Shown: positions 24,306-33,153, counted from the first letter of the stretch. The stretch is 43,249 nt of DNA from Streptomyces chilikensis (GCF_001642695.1 NZ_LWCC02000095.1:1-43249), one strand, 5' to 3'. The notes: generated by a model from the sequence alone, not told the origin. A program made the numbers and translations.

Positions 24306-27300
24306 CGGACGACTCCATGACCGGCAGCCCTTTCGTGGACGACTGCGGCTGCGACGGCGTCGGCGGCGGCTGCGGCTGCGGCTGTGACGGACAGGCCGGG
24401 CACGACGAGCGCCTCGCCCCACGCCCGGTGCACAACCCGCCCGGCCGCACCGCGCTCGACTACCGCGTCGGGGAGTACGGCTCCTTCCGGGCCGCCCTGC
24501 TCGACCGGCTGGCCTCGCCCGCGTACCCGGCGCTGAGGCGTCTGACCGTGCGCACCCCGGACGACCCGGCGATCGGCCTGCTCGACGCCACCGCCGTCCT
24601 CGGCGACCTGCTCACCTTCCATTCCGAGCGGATCGCCGACGAGGCCTACCTGCGCACCGCGAACGAGCACCGCTCCCTGGTGCTGCTCGGCCGTCTGGTC
24701 GGGCACCGTCCGCGTCCGGGCGTCGCGGCCGCCACCCATCTGGCGTACACCCTGGAGCGTGACCCGCGCGCCGAGGCGCTGCCCGTGGTGATTCCGCGGG
24801 GCGCCCGCAGTCACAGCGTGCCCGCCTCGGCGAACGAGCAGGCGCTGACCTTCGAGACGGTCCGGGACCTGACCGCGCGCTGGGACTGGAACGAGCTGAA
24901 GGTGCGCCGCCGGCGTCCCTCCCTGGTCACTCCCGAGGACCTGGAGCGGCGCTCGCAGATCTTCGTCGAGGGCACCACGCACTCCCTGCCGCCCGGGCAG
25001 CCGTTGCTCTTCGTCTTCGGTGAACGGGCGGGCGGCGTGCGCACCTTGCTGCCGCTGGCCAGGACGCGGGTGGACCGGGAGGACGGGGTCACCGCGATCT
25101 CCCTGCCCCGTTCGGCCATGCCGACGCTGAAGGAGCTGGTGGACCTGGTGCGGCGCTGGACCGCCGCGCCCACCGCCCCCGGGGAACCGGGTGACGAGCC
25201 GCCGACCCCCGAGGTGCCCAACCCGCGCCCGGTCAGCCGGCTGATCGAGGACTTCGAGGACCAGGTCCTCGCCCCGCTCCGGGCGGACCTGGACACCGTC
25301 CGGACCCCCGAGCGGCTCGCGGCCCGCCTGGCCGAGCCCGTGGCACGGCTCGGTGAGGCTCAGGTGCTGGCCGAGCCGTACGGGGAAGTGGCGGCCTGGT
25401 TCGAGCAGTTGGAGGCGGTACTCGCCGAACTCGCCGAGCGGGCACTGGAGCTTGCCCCGGCGCAGCCGGACGACTCCCGCCCGACGCGTCCCGCCGGAAA
25501 CGCCGGAAACGCCGGAAACGCCGCCGACGGCGTCGACGCCCGCACCGCCGCGCTGCGGACGCTGGGCTCCGTGCTGCCCGCCCTGCGCGAAGGCACCGCG
25601 TCCGCCCCGCCGGCCGCCCGCGGCCGCCGCCCCGGCAGCGACACCGCACGCCTGCTGTCCGCCCTCGACCCCGGTCTCGACGGCCTCTACCCGGCCTGGC
25701 GCGGGACGGCTTCCGCCGTCCCCGGTACCCCGCAGCCGCTCCGCGAGCTGCTCGCGATGCGGGTCACCGCCGCGCCCTTCGGTGCGACGGCCCCGCCGAA
25801 GCCGGTGCAGGATCACCGCGGCCGGGTGATCCGTACCGCCGACTGGCCTCTCACCGGGGCGGTCCTGGCCGGCCTGCGGGTGGTGTACGACGCGACGGGC
25901 ACGACGCCGGTCCGCGCCGAGTTCCAGTACGTCGAGGGCAGCAGCTCCGACCAGCGCGCCGAGAACCTGCCGACGCCCCAGCCGGTCGGCTTCCCGCTGG
26001 GCGCGGGCCGGGTCGAGCTGTCGGCGCGCCCCGTCCAGGACAGCGAGCCGGGCCGGCCGCAGGACGGCGATCCGGGCGGGCCGGCCCAGCATGCCGCCGA
26101 CGCCCAGGAGCCGGGCGTCACCGCGCACTTCCACTCGGGGCTGCCCGAGCACACCGTGTCCGTCTCCCGTCCCGACGCCCAGGGCGTGGTCCGTGTCGGC
26201 CTGCACAGCGGGACGCCCCGGCTGGTCGAGCTGCGGCCCGGCGCCGGCACCCAGGTCACCCACGGCGACCACGAGGTGAGCCTCAGCTACGCGGCCGGCC
26301 CGCCCGAGCCGCATGTCGAGGTCGTCATCGCCAGCAAGCCCGAGCCCCTCAACCGCCGTGTCCTGCAGCTCGACACGGCGCACCCGGGGATCACCCCCGG
26401 CAGCTGGGTCGTCGTCCGCCGTCCCGCCAAGGGCGTCGCGGGCGGTGTCCCGGGCGACCCCGCACTCGCTCTCGTCACCACCAAGGTGGTCTCCGTCCGC
26501 AGCGCGGTGTACACCAACTACGGCGTCACCGGGCGCGGCACCGAGATCACCCTGGCCGACCCGTGGCTGGACGAGTTCGACGTGCTGCTCTCGCACATCC
26601 GCGACACCACCGTGCACGCGGCCGGCGAACCGCTCCGCCTCGCCGACGAACCGCTCGGCGAGGACGTCCACGGCAACGAGATCGAACTCGCCGAGCTGTA
26701 CGACGGACTGCGTCCTGGCCGGACCCTCATGGTCACCGGCGAGCGCAGCGACATCCCGGGCACGGCGGGCGTCGACGCCGTTGAGGTGGTCACCGTCGCC
26801 GCCGCCGACCCGGTGGTCGACCCCCAGGTGCCGGGCGACCACCTGCACACCCGGCTCACCCTGACCGCCGGCCTCGCCCACCGCTACCGCCGCGAGACGG
26901 TACGGATCCTCGGCAACGTGGTGGAGGCCACCCATGGGGAGACCCGCGAGGAGGCCATCGGCAGCGGCGACTCCGGCCGCGTCAACCAGACGCTCGCGCT
27001 CTGGCAGGCGCCGCTCACCTGGCTGGCGGCGGGCAGCCCGCTGGGCGCCGGCCCGGTCCTGGAGGTCCGGGTCGACGGCATCCTCTGGCACGAGGCCGAC
27101 AGCCTCGCCGGGCGCGGCCCGGACGAGAGGCTGTACGTCACCGGTACCACCTCGGACGGCCGGACCACGATCACCTTCGGCGACGGCGTCAACGGCGCCC
27201 GGCTGCCCAGCGGGCACGAGAACGTCCGTGCCCGCTACCGCTTCGGCGCCGGCAGGACGGGCAACCTCGCCGCGGGCCGCGTCACCCAGCCCCTCACCCG

Positions 27301-28171
27301 CCCGCTCGGGGTCACCCAGGTGACCAACCCGCTCCCGGCCAGGGGCGGCTCCGACGCGGACGGCCCCGGTCTGACCCGCCGTACGGTCCCGTTGGCCGTC
27401 TCCGCCCTGGACCGGCTGGTCTCGGCGTCCGACTACGAGGACTTCGCCCGCTCCCGTGCCGGCGTGGGCCGGGCCGCGGCACGCGAACTCTTCGACGGGC
27501 GGCGGCGGGTGCTGCATGTGACCGTCGCGGGCACCGACGACGTGCCGGTCGACGGCGGCTCCCCCGCCCTCGAGGCGCTGCGCGCCGCGCTGACCGAGTA
27601 CGGGGACGCCCACCTCCCGGTCCGGGTGGACCCGCGCGAACTGGTGCTGCTGCTGCTCGCCGCCAAGGTGAAGGTCGCCCCCGACCACACCTGGGAGGTC
27701 GTCGAGCCACGCCTGCGCCAGGCCCTGCTGCGCCGGCTCGGCCATGCGGGGCGGGAGCTGGCGCAGCCGGCCCGGCTCTCCGAGGTGCTGGCCACCGCGC
27801 ACTCGGTGCCCGGCGTGGACCACGTGGACGTCGACGTGTTCACCGGCGTGCCGGCGTCCGCCACCGCCGACGAGGTCACCCGGATCCTCACCCGTCCGGG
27901 CCCGCCCCGGTCGACGGTCCCGGCGCGCCGGGCGGTGTACGACGAGCGGACCCACACGGTGCGCGCCGCGGGCGGCGAGACGCTCTCCCAGGTCTGCGCC
28001 GCGTACGGTGTCCCGCTCGCCGAACTGCTGCGCCTCAACCCCGACATCACCGACACCCGGCCGCTGGCGAAGGGCCGTTCGGTGGTCGTCTTCCGCGGTG
28101 TCCGTCCGGCCCAGTTCGCGCTGCTGTCGCCGAAGGCCGCGGACACCCTGATTCTGACGGAGGTCAAGTGA
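24302..28171 (+). CDS. Baseplate J-like wedge protein 2 with N-terminal Cys cluster and C-terminal LysM
   Basis: A 1289-residue second wedge protein (Afp12/Pvc12-like). The N-terminus carries five cysteines in 14 residues (Cys15, 17, 24, 26, 28, with glycines), a possible metal site absent from protein 1. Then come PDDPAIGLLDATAVLGDLLTFHSERIADEAYL (about 85-115), the J-type block TSDGRTTITFGDGVNGARLP and YRFGAGRTGNLAAGRV at about 945-990, and SASDYEDFARSRAGVGRAAA near 1040. Residues about 1220-1270 form a LysM-like module (AAGGETLSQVCAAYGVPLAELLRLNPDI). A disordered linker with repeated Gly-Asn-Ala units lies near 400. The start is in an ATGA overlap. The protein presumably pairs with wedge protein 1 to form the baseplate ring. 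Confidence 0.88.
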   Translation: MTDDSMTGSPFVDDCGCDGVGGGCGCGCDGQAGHDERLAPRPVHNPPGRTALDYRVGEYGSFRAALLDRLASPAYPALRRLTVRTPDDPAIGLLDATAVLGDLLTFHSERIADEAYLRTANEHRSLVLLGRLVGHRPRPGVAAATHLAYTLERDPRAEALPVVIPRGARSHSVPASANEQALTFETVRDLTARWDWNELKVRRRRPSLVTPEDLERRSQIFVEGTTHSLPPGQPLLFVFGERAGGVRTLLPLARTRVDREDGVTAISLPRSAMPTLKELVDLVRRWTAAPTAPGEPGDEPPTPEVPNPRPVSRLIEDFEDQVLAPLRADLDTVRTPERLAARLAEPVARLGEAQVLAEPYGEVAAWFEQLEAVLAELAERALELAPAQPDDSRPTRPAGNAGNAGNAADGVDARTAALRTLGSVLPALREGTASAPPAARGRRPGSDTARLLSALDPGLDGLYPAWRGTASAVPGTPQPLRELLAMRVTAAPFGATAPPKPVQDHRGRVIRTADWPLTGAVLAGLRVVYDATGTTPVRAEFQYVEGSSSDQRAENLPTPQPVGFPLGAGRVELSARPVQDSEPGRPQDGDPGGPAQHAADAQEPGVTAHFHSGLPEHTVSVSRPDAQGVVRVGLHSGTPRLVELRPGAGTQVTHGDHEVSLSYAAGPPEPHVEVVIASKPEPLNRRVLQLDTAHPGITPGSWVVVRRPAKGVAGGVPGDPALALVTTKVVSVRSAVYTNYGVTGRGTEITLADPWLDEFDVLLSHIRDTTVHAAGEPLRLADEPLGEDVHGNEIELAELYDGLRPGRTLMVTGERSDIPGTAGVDAVEVVTVAAADPVVDPQVPGDHLHTRLTLTAGLAHRYRRETVRILGNVVEATHGETREEAIGSGDSGRVNQTLALWQAPLTWLAAGSPLGAGPVLEVRVDGILWHEADSLAGRGPDERLYVTGTTSDGRTTITFGDGVNGARLPSGHENVRARYRFGAGRTGNLAAGRVTQPLTRPLGVTQVTNPLPARGGSDADGPGLTRRTVPLAVSALDRLVSASDYEDFARSRAGVGRAAARELFDGRRRVLHVTVAGTDDVPVDGGSPALEALRAALTEYGDAHLPVRVDPRELVLLLLAAKVKVAPDHTWEVVEPRLRQALLRRLGHAGRELAQPARLSEVLATAHSVPGVDHVDVDVFTGVPASATADEVTRILTRPGPPRSTVPARRAVYDERTHTVRAAGGETLSQVCAAYGVPLAELLRLNPDITDTRPLAKGRSVVVFRGVRPAQFALLSPKAADTLILTEVK

Positions 28172-30399
28172 TGGCTGCGCACCCCGAGGACTTCCGGTCC
28201 ACGCCCGTGCCCACGCCCCTGGCGCCGGAGACGGATCCGGCGACGGCGTCCGCGGAGCCCGGAGAGCTCGCCTCGCTGCTGCCCCGCCGGCATCTGCTGC
28301 GCGACGCCGAGGAGGGCGGGCCGCTGCGCGAACTGCTCGCGGTGATCGAGGAGCAGTTGTCCCTGGTCCGTGACGGCGTCGAGCAGGGCTACGAGGACCT
28401 CTTCGTGGAGACGGCCGCGCCCTGGGTGCTGCCGTACCTCGGCGACCTGGTCGGGTACCGCACCCTGCCCGGGTACGAGCGGGTGCTCACCACCGGTCTG
28501 CACGGCGGAGGCCGGGCCGCCCTGGCCGAGGCCGTCGCCCCGCGCGCCGACGTGGCCGCCACCGTGGCCGACCGCCGCCGCAAGGGCACCCTGCCTCTGC
28601 TGGAGGAGGTCGCCGGGCGGGTCACCGGCTGGTCCGCGCACGCGGTGGAACTCTCCCGCCGGGTGGCCCACACCCAGCCGGTCCGGCTGTACCGGAACCC
28701 GCCGGTGCGCGGGGTGGACCGCACGGCACGCGGCCGGCTCGCCGACCTGCGGGACAGCTCCGCGCTCGCCCTGGCGGGCGGCCCTTTCGACGCCACGGCC
28801 CGCACGGTGGACGTCCGCCGCGCCGGCTCCCGGCGCCGGCCGGGCGGCCTGACCCCGGCGGGGGTGGCGCTGTTCGTGTGGCGGCTGAGGGCGCACTCGC
28901 TCACCCGGTCCCCGGCGTACTGCGTGGACCGGGCCCGCCACCTGTACACCTTCTCGATCCTCGGAAACGACACCCCGCTGGTCACCCGGCCGGCCCGGCA
29001 GCCGTCGCCCGCGTTCCCGGCGACCGTCGACCACGTCCCGGCGTACATCACCCGCCGTCGGCTCCACGACCGGCTCGCCGACCTCTACGGGCCGGGCAAG
29101 AGTCTGGTGATCCGTCGCGACGGCGACGACCGGCCCGTGCCGCTCTCCGACATCGTGGTGGCCGACCTCTCCGACTGGCGCTACCGGCCGCGGCGCGGCC
29201 AGGTCGCCGTCGACCCGGAGCTCGGCCGGATCGTCTTCGGGTCGCGGTCGGCTCCCCGGCAGGGCGTGTGGGTGGACTACCACCAGGCGGCCGCCGCGGA
29301 CATGGGCGGCGGGGAGTACGCCCGCCCGGACCGCGTGCCGCGGCCGGACGCCCGGGTCTACCGGGTCGGGCCGGGGCAGCGGTTCCACCGGATCATGGAC
29401 GCCTACCGGGCCTGGCAGCAGGACCGCCGGGGCGACCGGAGCGGGCCCGCGGGCATCGTCGAGATCACCCACAGCGGGGCCTTCCAGGAACAGCTGGACT
29501 TCGACCTGGACCCCGGCGACCGCCTGGAGGTGCGGGCCGCCGAGGGCGTCCGGCCGGTGATCCGGCTGCTGGACTGGTACAGCAACCGGCCGGACGCGCT
29601 GAACATCCGCGCGGTGGCCGACGACTGTGCCCCGCACGAGCGTCCGCGCGTCGTCCTGGACGGTCTGCTGGTCGCCGGACGCGGCATCAACGTCACCGGA
29701 CCGATGGGCGCGGTGGTGCTGCGGCACTCCACGCTGGTGCCCGGCTGGTCGCTGGAGCCCGGGTGCGCGCCGCACTCGCCCGAGGAACCGAGCATCGTCC
29801 TGGAGCGCACCACCGCCTGCCTGCGGGTGGAGCACAGCGTCCTGGGCACCATCGAGGTCATCGGCGAGGAGGTGAGCGAGGAGCCGCTCGACATCCACCT
29901 CAGCGACAGCCTCCTCGACGCCACGGGCCACGACCGTGAGGCCCTGTCCGCGCCGGACTGCCGGCACGCCCACGCGGTGCTGCACCTGTACCGCAGCACC
30001 GTCATCGGCGAGATCCACACGCACGCCGTGCGGATCGCCGAGAACTCGGTGTTCACCGGCCGGCTGCACGTGGCGCGGCGCGGCATCGGGTGCCTGCGGT
30101 ACTCCTGCGTGCCGCCCGGCTCGCGCACCCCGCGCCGGTACCGCTGCCTGCCCGACCTGGCCGGTCCGGGGCGGGCGGGCCGGGTGCGCCCGTCGTTCGT
30201 CTCGGAGCGTTACGGGACGCCCGGGTACGGGCTGCTCGCCGACGCCTGCGCCGAGGAGGTCCGGCGTGGCGCGGACGACGGCGCCGAGATGGGCGCCTTC
30301 CACGACCTGTACCGGCCCCAGCGAGAGGACGGCCTGCGGGCACGGCTCGCGGAGTACACGCCCGCGGGCACGGACGCCGGGATCTTCTTCGTGACGTGA
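28171..30399 (+). CDS. eCIS tail protein I-like N-terminus fused to a beta-helix-like domain
   Basis: A 742-residue protein. Residues about 35-130 resemble phage tail protein I (RRHLLRDAEEGGPLRELLAVI, then YEDLFVETAAPWVLPYLGDLVGY), the wedge-rim attachment domain. Residues about 490-670 contain serial short hydrophobic strands with turn residues (RVVLDGLLVAGRGINVTG, GAVVLRHSTLVPG, LRVEHSVLGTIEVIG), suggesting a right-handed beta-helix like those of tailspikes. The C-terminus (YGTPGYGLLADACAEEV, then AGIFFVT) resembles that of other eCIS proteins of this class. It could be the particle's only spike or fibre-like surface. ATG 28171 overlaps the preceding stop by one base; GTG 28168 would add one residue and is an equally plausible start. 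Confidence 0.75.
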   Translation: MAAHPEDFRSTPVPTPLAPETDPATASAEPGELASLLPRRHLLRDAEEGGPLRELLAVIEEQLSLVRDGVEQGYEDLFVETAAPWVLPYLGDLVGYRTLPGYERVLTTGLHGGGRAALAEAVAPRADVAATVADRRRKGTLPLLEEVAGRVTGWSAHAVELSRRVAHTQPVRLYRNPPVRGVDRTARGRLADLRDSSALALAGGPFDATARTVDVRRAGSRRRPGGLTPAGVALFVWRLRAHSLTRSPAYCVDRARHLYTFSILGNDTPLVTRPARQPSPAFPATVDHVPAYITRRRLHDRLADLYGPGKSLVIRRDGDDRPVPLSDIVVADLSDWRYRPRRGQVAVDPELGRIVFGSRSAPRQGVWVDYHQAAAADMGGGEYARPDRVPRPDARVYRVGPGQRFHRIMDAYRAWQQDRRGDRSGPAGIVEITHSGAFQEQLDFDLDPGDRLEVRAAEGVRPVIRLLDWYSNRPDALNIRAVADDCAPHERPRVVLDGLLVAGRGINVTGPMGAVVLRHSTLVPGWSLEPGCAPHSPEEPSIVLERTTACLRVEHSVLGTIEVIGEEVSEEPLDIHLSDSLLDATGHDREALSAPDCRHAHAVLHLYRSTVIGEIHTHAVRIAENSVFTGRLHVARRGIGCLRYSCVPPGSRTPRRYRCLPDLAGPGRAGRVRPSFVSERYGTPGYGLLADACAEEVRRGADDGAEMGAFHDLYRPQREDGLRARLAEYTPAGTDAGIFFVT

Positions 30400-30475
30400 G
30401 CCACCGACGCGCGGGCACCGCGCCGCGCACCCCACCGAAGCCGCACGAACCTTCCCAACCAGGGGGAACCACTTC

Positions 30476-32143
30476 ATGCACGCCGATCTCTCCCGCTCCA
30501 CGTTCCGGCCGGAGCGGCACTACTCCGCGGTCCTCGCCCAGCAGGGCCGCGTCCAGCTCGACGCCGACCTCAACGAACAGGCCGCGATCCAGCTCCATCA
30601 GACCCGGACGCTGGCCGCGGACCTGATCGGGCCGCACGGCGGGCCGGCCGGCGCCACCGGATTCCGCATCGAGTACGTGGGCGGACGCCACGACCTCGAC
30701 ACCCTGTACATCCACGGCGGCCGCTACTACGTGGACGGCATCCTGTGCGACGCCACCCGGCCGGCGCCCGGCACACCGGTGCCCCACGACGACCACGGGC
30801 ACGACGGCGGGCACGCCGACGCCCCCTCCGACGGGACCTCGGCCGCCGGGGCGCCCTCGCAGCCGCCCGCGCACTGGACCTACTGGGACCAGCCCGACGG
30901 GTTCCGCGACCCGGAGAAGCCCGGGGACCGGCTGCCCTCCCCCGCCCAGGCGCCGTTCGTGGCGTACCTGAAGGTGTGGGAGCGCTCGGTCACCGCGGCC
31001 GAGGACCCGGCGCTGCGCGAGGTCGCGCTCGGCGCGGCGATGCCGGACACCGCCGCCCGCGTCAAGGTCGTCTGGCAGGTCCTGCCGCTGTCCCTGGGTG
31101 AACTGGACCTCGGCGGGACCGAGCCGACGCGGGAGGCCGTCGGCGCCGCCTTCGCCGCCTGGGCCGCCCGCCGGGCCGCCCCGTCGGCCCGGCTCGCCGC
31201 CCGTGGCGAGCGGCCCGAGCACGCGGATGAGGACCCGTGCCTGGTCGCGCCCGACGCCCGCTACCGCGGGGCGGAGAACCAGCTCTACCGGGTCGAGGTG
31301 CACGCGGGCGGCAAGGCCGGTGAGGCCACCTTCAAGTGGTCCCGGGAGAACGGCTCGGTGGCCCTCGCGGTCGACGAGTTCGACGGGTGCTGGGTGACGC
31401 TGGCGTCCCTCGGCTTCGACGACAAGCTCGACCTCGACGTCGGCGACCACGTCGAGGTCGTCGACACGGCGTACGCCTCCCGCCTCGAGGCGCTGCCGCT
31501 GCTGCGGGTCGAGGAACTCGACCTGCCCGGCCGCCGGGTGCGGCTGTCCGCCGAGCCCGACCGGCGCGTGGGACGCCTGCCCCGCCTCAACCCCTTCCTG
31601 CGGCGCTGGGACCAGCACGAGGGACCGCGCCGCAAGGGCCGCGCGTCCGCCCTTCGCGACGGGGCGGTCCGCGTCGAGGAGGGCGAGTGGCTGCCCCTGG
31701 AGGACGGTGTGGAGGTGTACTTCGCCAAGGGCGGTACCTACCGCACGGGCGACCACTGGATCGTGCCGGCCCGCACCGCCACCGGCGGTGTCGAGTGGCC
31801 GTCCGACGCCGCCCGCCGCCCGCTGCTGCGGGGGCCGGCCGGTATCGCGCGCCACTTCGCCCCGCTGGCCCTGGTGAAGGGTGAGGGCGAGGCCGTCGAC
31901 CTGCGCAACGTCTTCGGGCCGCTGGCCGGCCCCGTGCCCGCGGCCGACGAGGCGGCCCTCGCCGAGGAGGCGCGGGCCCGCCAGGAGGAACTCGCCGCCG
32001 AGTCCGCTCCCGCCGCACCGGACGCACCGGACGCGTCGAAAACGCCGGAGTCACCGAAGTCGACGGAGTCGACGGCGGGGCAACGCCGGGGCCGGCGGCG
32101 ATCCGCGGAGCCGGCCGACACCACGGACGAGGGGAACCGGTGA
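30476..32143 (+). CDS. DUF6519 domain eCIS protein
   Basis: A 555-residue protein of the DUF6519 class. The opening MHADLSRSTFRPERHYSAVL, then QQGRVQLDADLNEQAAI, is highly characteristic, and FKWSRENGSVALAV lies near residue 290. Such proteins occur at the downstream end of eCIS clusters and are presumed baseplate-peripheral, but no activity is known to me. A His/Asp-rich insertion (about 103-120) could bind metal. The last ~70 residues are Ala/Glu/Lys/Pro low complexity. A 76-base spacer precedes it, with an AGGGGGAA-type site before ATG 30476. The stop overlaps the amidase start. Confidence 0.82.
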   Translation: MHADLSRSTFRPERHYSAVLAQQGRVQLDADLNEQAAIQLHQTRTLAADLIGPHGGPAGATGFRIEYVGGRHDLDTLYIHGGRYYVDGILCDATRPAPGTPVPHDDHGHDGGHADAPSDGTSAAGAPSQPPAHWTYWDQPDGFRDPEKPGDRLPSPAQAPFVAYLKVWERSVTAAEDPALREVALGAAMPDTAARVKVVWQVLPLSLGELDLGGTEPTREAVGAAFAAWAARRAAPSARLAARGERPEHADEDPCLVAPDARYRGAENQLYRVEVHAGGKAGEATFKWSRENGSVALAVDEFDGCWVTLASLGFDDKLDLDVGDHVEVVDTAYASRLEALPLLRVEELDLPGRRVRLSAEPDRRVGRLPRLNPFLRRWDQHEGPRRKGRASALRDGAVRVEEGEWLPLEDGVEVYFAKGGTYRTGDHWIVPARTATGGVEWPSDAARRPLLRGPAGIARHFAPLALVKGEGEAVDLRNVFGPLAGPVPAADEAALAEEARARQEELAAESAPAAPDAPDASKTPESPKSTESTAGQRRGRRRSAEPADTTDEGNR

Positions 32144-33036
32144 TGGCCCAGCCGCTGAGCGCGTCCAAGATGGTGGAGATCCTGCGCGCCGAGGGCCTGA
32201 CGGTCCACGAGGTGCGCAGGTGGCGCACCCACAACCGCAACGCCAAGGGCCCCTGGGGCCCGGTGAACGGCGTCATGATCCACCACACCGTGACCTCGGG
32301 CACCGAGGCGACGGTGAACCTCTGCTACGACGGCTACGCCGGCCTGCCCGGGCCGCTGTGCCACGGCGTCGTGGACAAGGAGGGCCATGTCCATATGGTC
32401 GGCAACGGCCGCGCCAACCACGCGGGGCTCGGCGACCGTGACGTGCTGAACGCCGTCGTCGGCGAGAGGCGGCTGCCCGCCGACAACCAGGCCGACACCG
32501 ACGGCAACCGGCACTTCTACGGCTTCGAGTGCGTCAACCTCGGCGACGGCAAGGACCCCTGGCCCGAGGCGCAGAAGGAGGCGATCGAGAAGATCGCCGC
32601 CGCCATCTGCCGGTACCACGGGTGGAGCGAGCGGTCCGTCATCGGCCACAAGGAGTGGCAGCCCGGCAAGGTGGACCCGCGCGGCTTCACCATGGACGGC
32701 ATGCGGGAGCGGATAGCCGGCCGGCTCAGGGCCGGCGGCGGGAAGCCCTCCCCCGCGCCGGCGCCCGCGCCCGCGCCGAAGCCGTCGTACGAGCCCTTCC
32801 CCGGCGCCGCGTTCTTCCGCGCGGGGCGGAGGTCCCCGGTGATCACCGCGATGGGCCGGCGGCTGGTGGCCGAGGGGTGCGGCCGCTACCAGGAGGGTCC
32901 CGGCCCGGAGTGGACCGAGGCCGACCGCCGCTCCTACGCGGCCTGGCAGCGGAAGCTCGGCTACAGCGGCGCCGACGCCGACGGCACGCCCGGCAGGGCC
33001 AGCTGGGACCGGCTGAAGGTCCCTGACGTGAAGTGA
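32143..33036 (+). CDS. N-acetylmuramoyl-L-alanine amidase (PGRP/Amidase_2) without signal peptide
   Basis: A 297-residue zinc amidase that should cut the bond between N-acetylmuramic acid and L-alanine in peptidoglycan. The amidase domain covers about 35-190. Zinc ligands are visible: His47 or His48 (GVMIHHTVTSG), His169 (VIGHKEW) and Asp178 (KVDP), with the DKEGHVHMVGNGRANHAG strand between them. After a Pro/Ala linker (about 200-215) comes a ~75-residue C-terminal module (SPVITAMGRRLVAEGCGRY, AYAAWQRKLGYSG-like) resembling the peptidoglycan-binding domains of streptomycete lysins. No secretion signal is present, so it must act from the cytoplasm after lysis or ride on the particle. ATG 32143 overlaps the DUF6519 stop; GTG 32140 is an alternative. 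Confidence 0.9.
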   Translation: MAQPLSASKMVEILRAEGLTVHEVRRWRTHNRNAKGPWGPVNGVMIHHTVTSGTEATVNLCYDGYAGLPGPLCHGVVDKEGHVHMVGNGRANHAGLGDRDVLNAVVGERRLPADNQADTDGNRHFYGFECVNLGDGKDPWPEAQKEAIEKIAAAICRYHGWSERSVIGHKEWQPGKVDPRGFTMDGMRERIAGRLRAGGGKPSPAPAPAPAPKPSYEPFPGAAFFRAGRRSPVITAMGRRLVAEGCGRYQEGPGPEWTEADRRSYAAWQRKLGYSGADADGTPGRASWDRLKVPDVK

Positions 33037-33051
33037 TCCCCGCCCGTTCCC

Positions 33052-33085
33052 GGCCGGCCCCGCCCGCTCCGGGCCGGGGCCGGCC
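33052..33085 (+). terminator. Terminator of the eCIS operon
   Basis: Ten-base perfect arms at 33052-33061 and 33076-33085 enclose a 14-base loop, 15 bases after the amidase stop, and are followed by a T/C run. This marks the right end of the eCIS transcription unit. Confidence 0.65.
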
Positions 33086-33113
33086 TCCCCCGTTCGGGTG
33101 TGACCTTCGCCGC

Positions 33114-33141
33114 TTGGCACCGGGGGGGTGGGCACTATGGT
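33114..33141 (+). promoter_or_regulatory. Promoter of the fadA-fadB operon
   Basis: TTGGCA (33114-33119) and TATGGT (33136-33141) are separated by 16 bases and resemble a vegetative HrdB-type promoter. They lie about 95 bases before the fadA start, in the first gene-free segment after the eCIS terminator. Confidence 0.55.
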
Positions 33142-33153
33142 TACCCGCAAGTA
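33142..33153. promoter_or_regulatory. Candidate repressor operator at the fadA promoter
   Basis: TACCCGCAAGTA is an imperfect dyad (TAC..GC..GTA) that directly abuts the putative -10 hexamer, where a repressor would block initiation. Beta-oxidation genes in actinobacteria are commonly controlled by TetR-type acyl-CoA-responsive regulators that bind TAC-N6-GTA-like sites. Assignment to a particular regulator is not possible from this sequence. Confidence 0.35.

Noticed and set aside
20583-27955. Two minus-strand open frames of about 1280-1300 codons (20583-24422, 24062-27955)
   Set aside because: Antisense shadows of the two baseplate-J genes; no protein motifs, and they overlap each other and all real genes.
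2921-33036. Prophage
   Set aside because: No capsid, portal, terminase, integrase or DNA replication gene; DUF4157, DUF4255, DUF6519 and an Afp15-like ATPase identify an eCIS instead.
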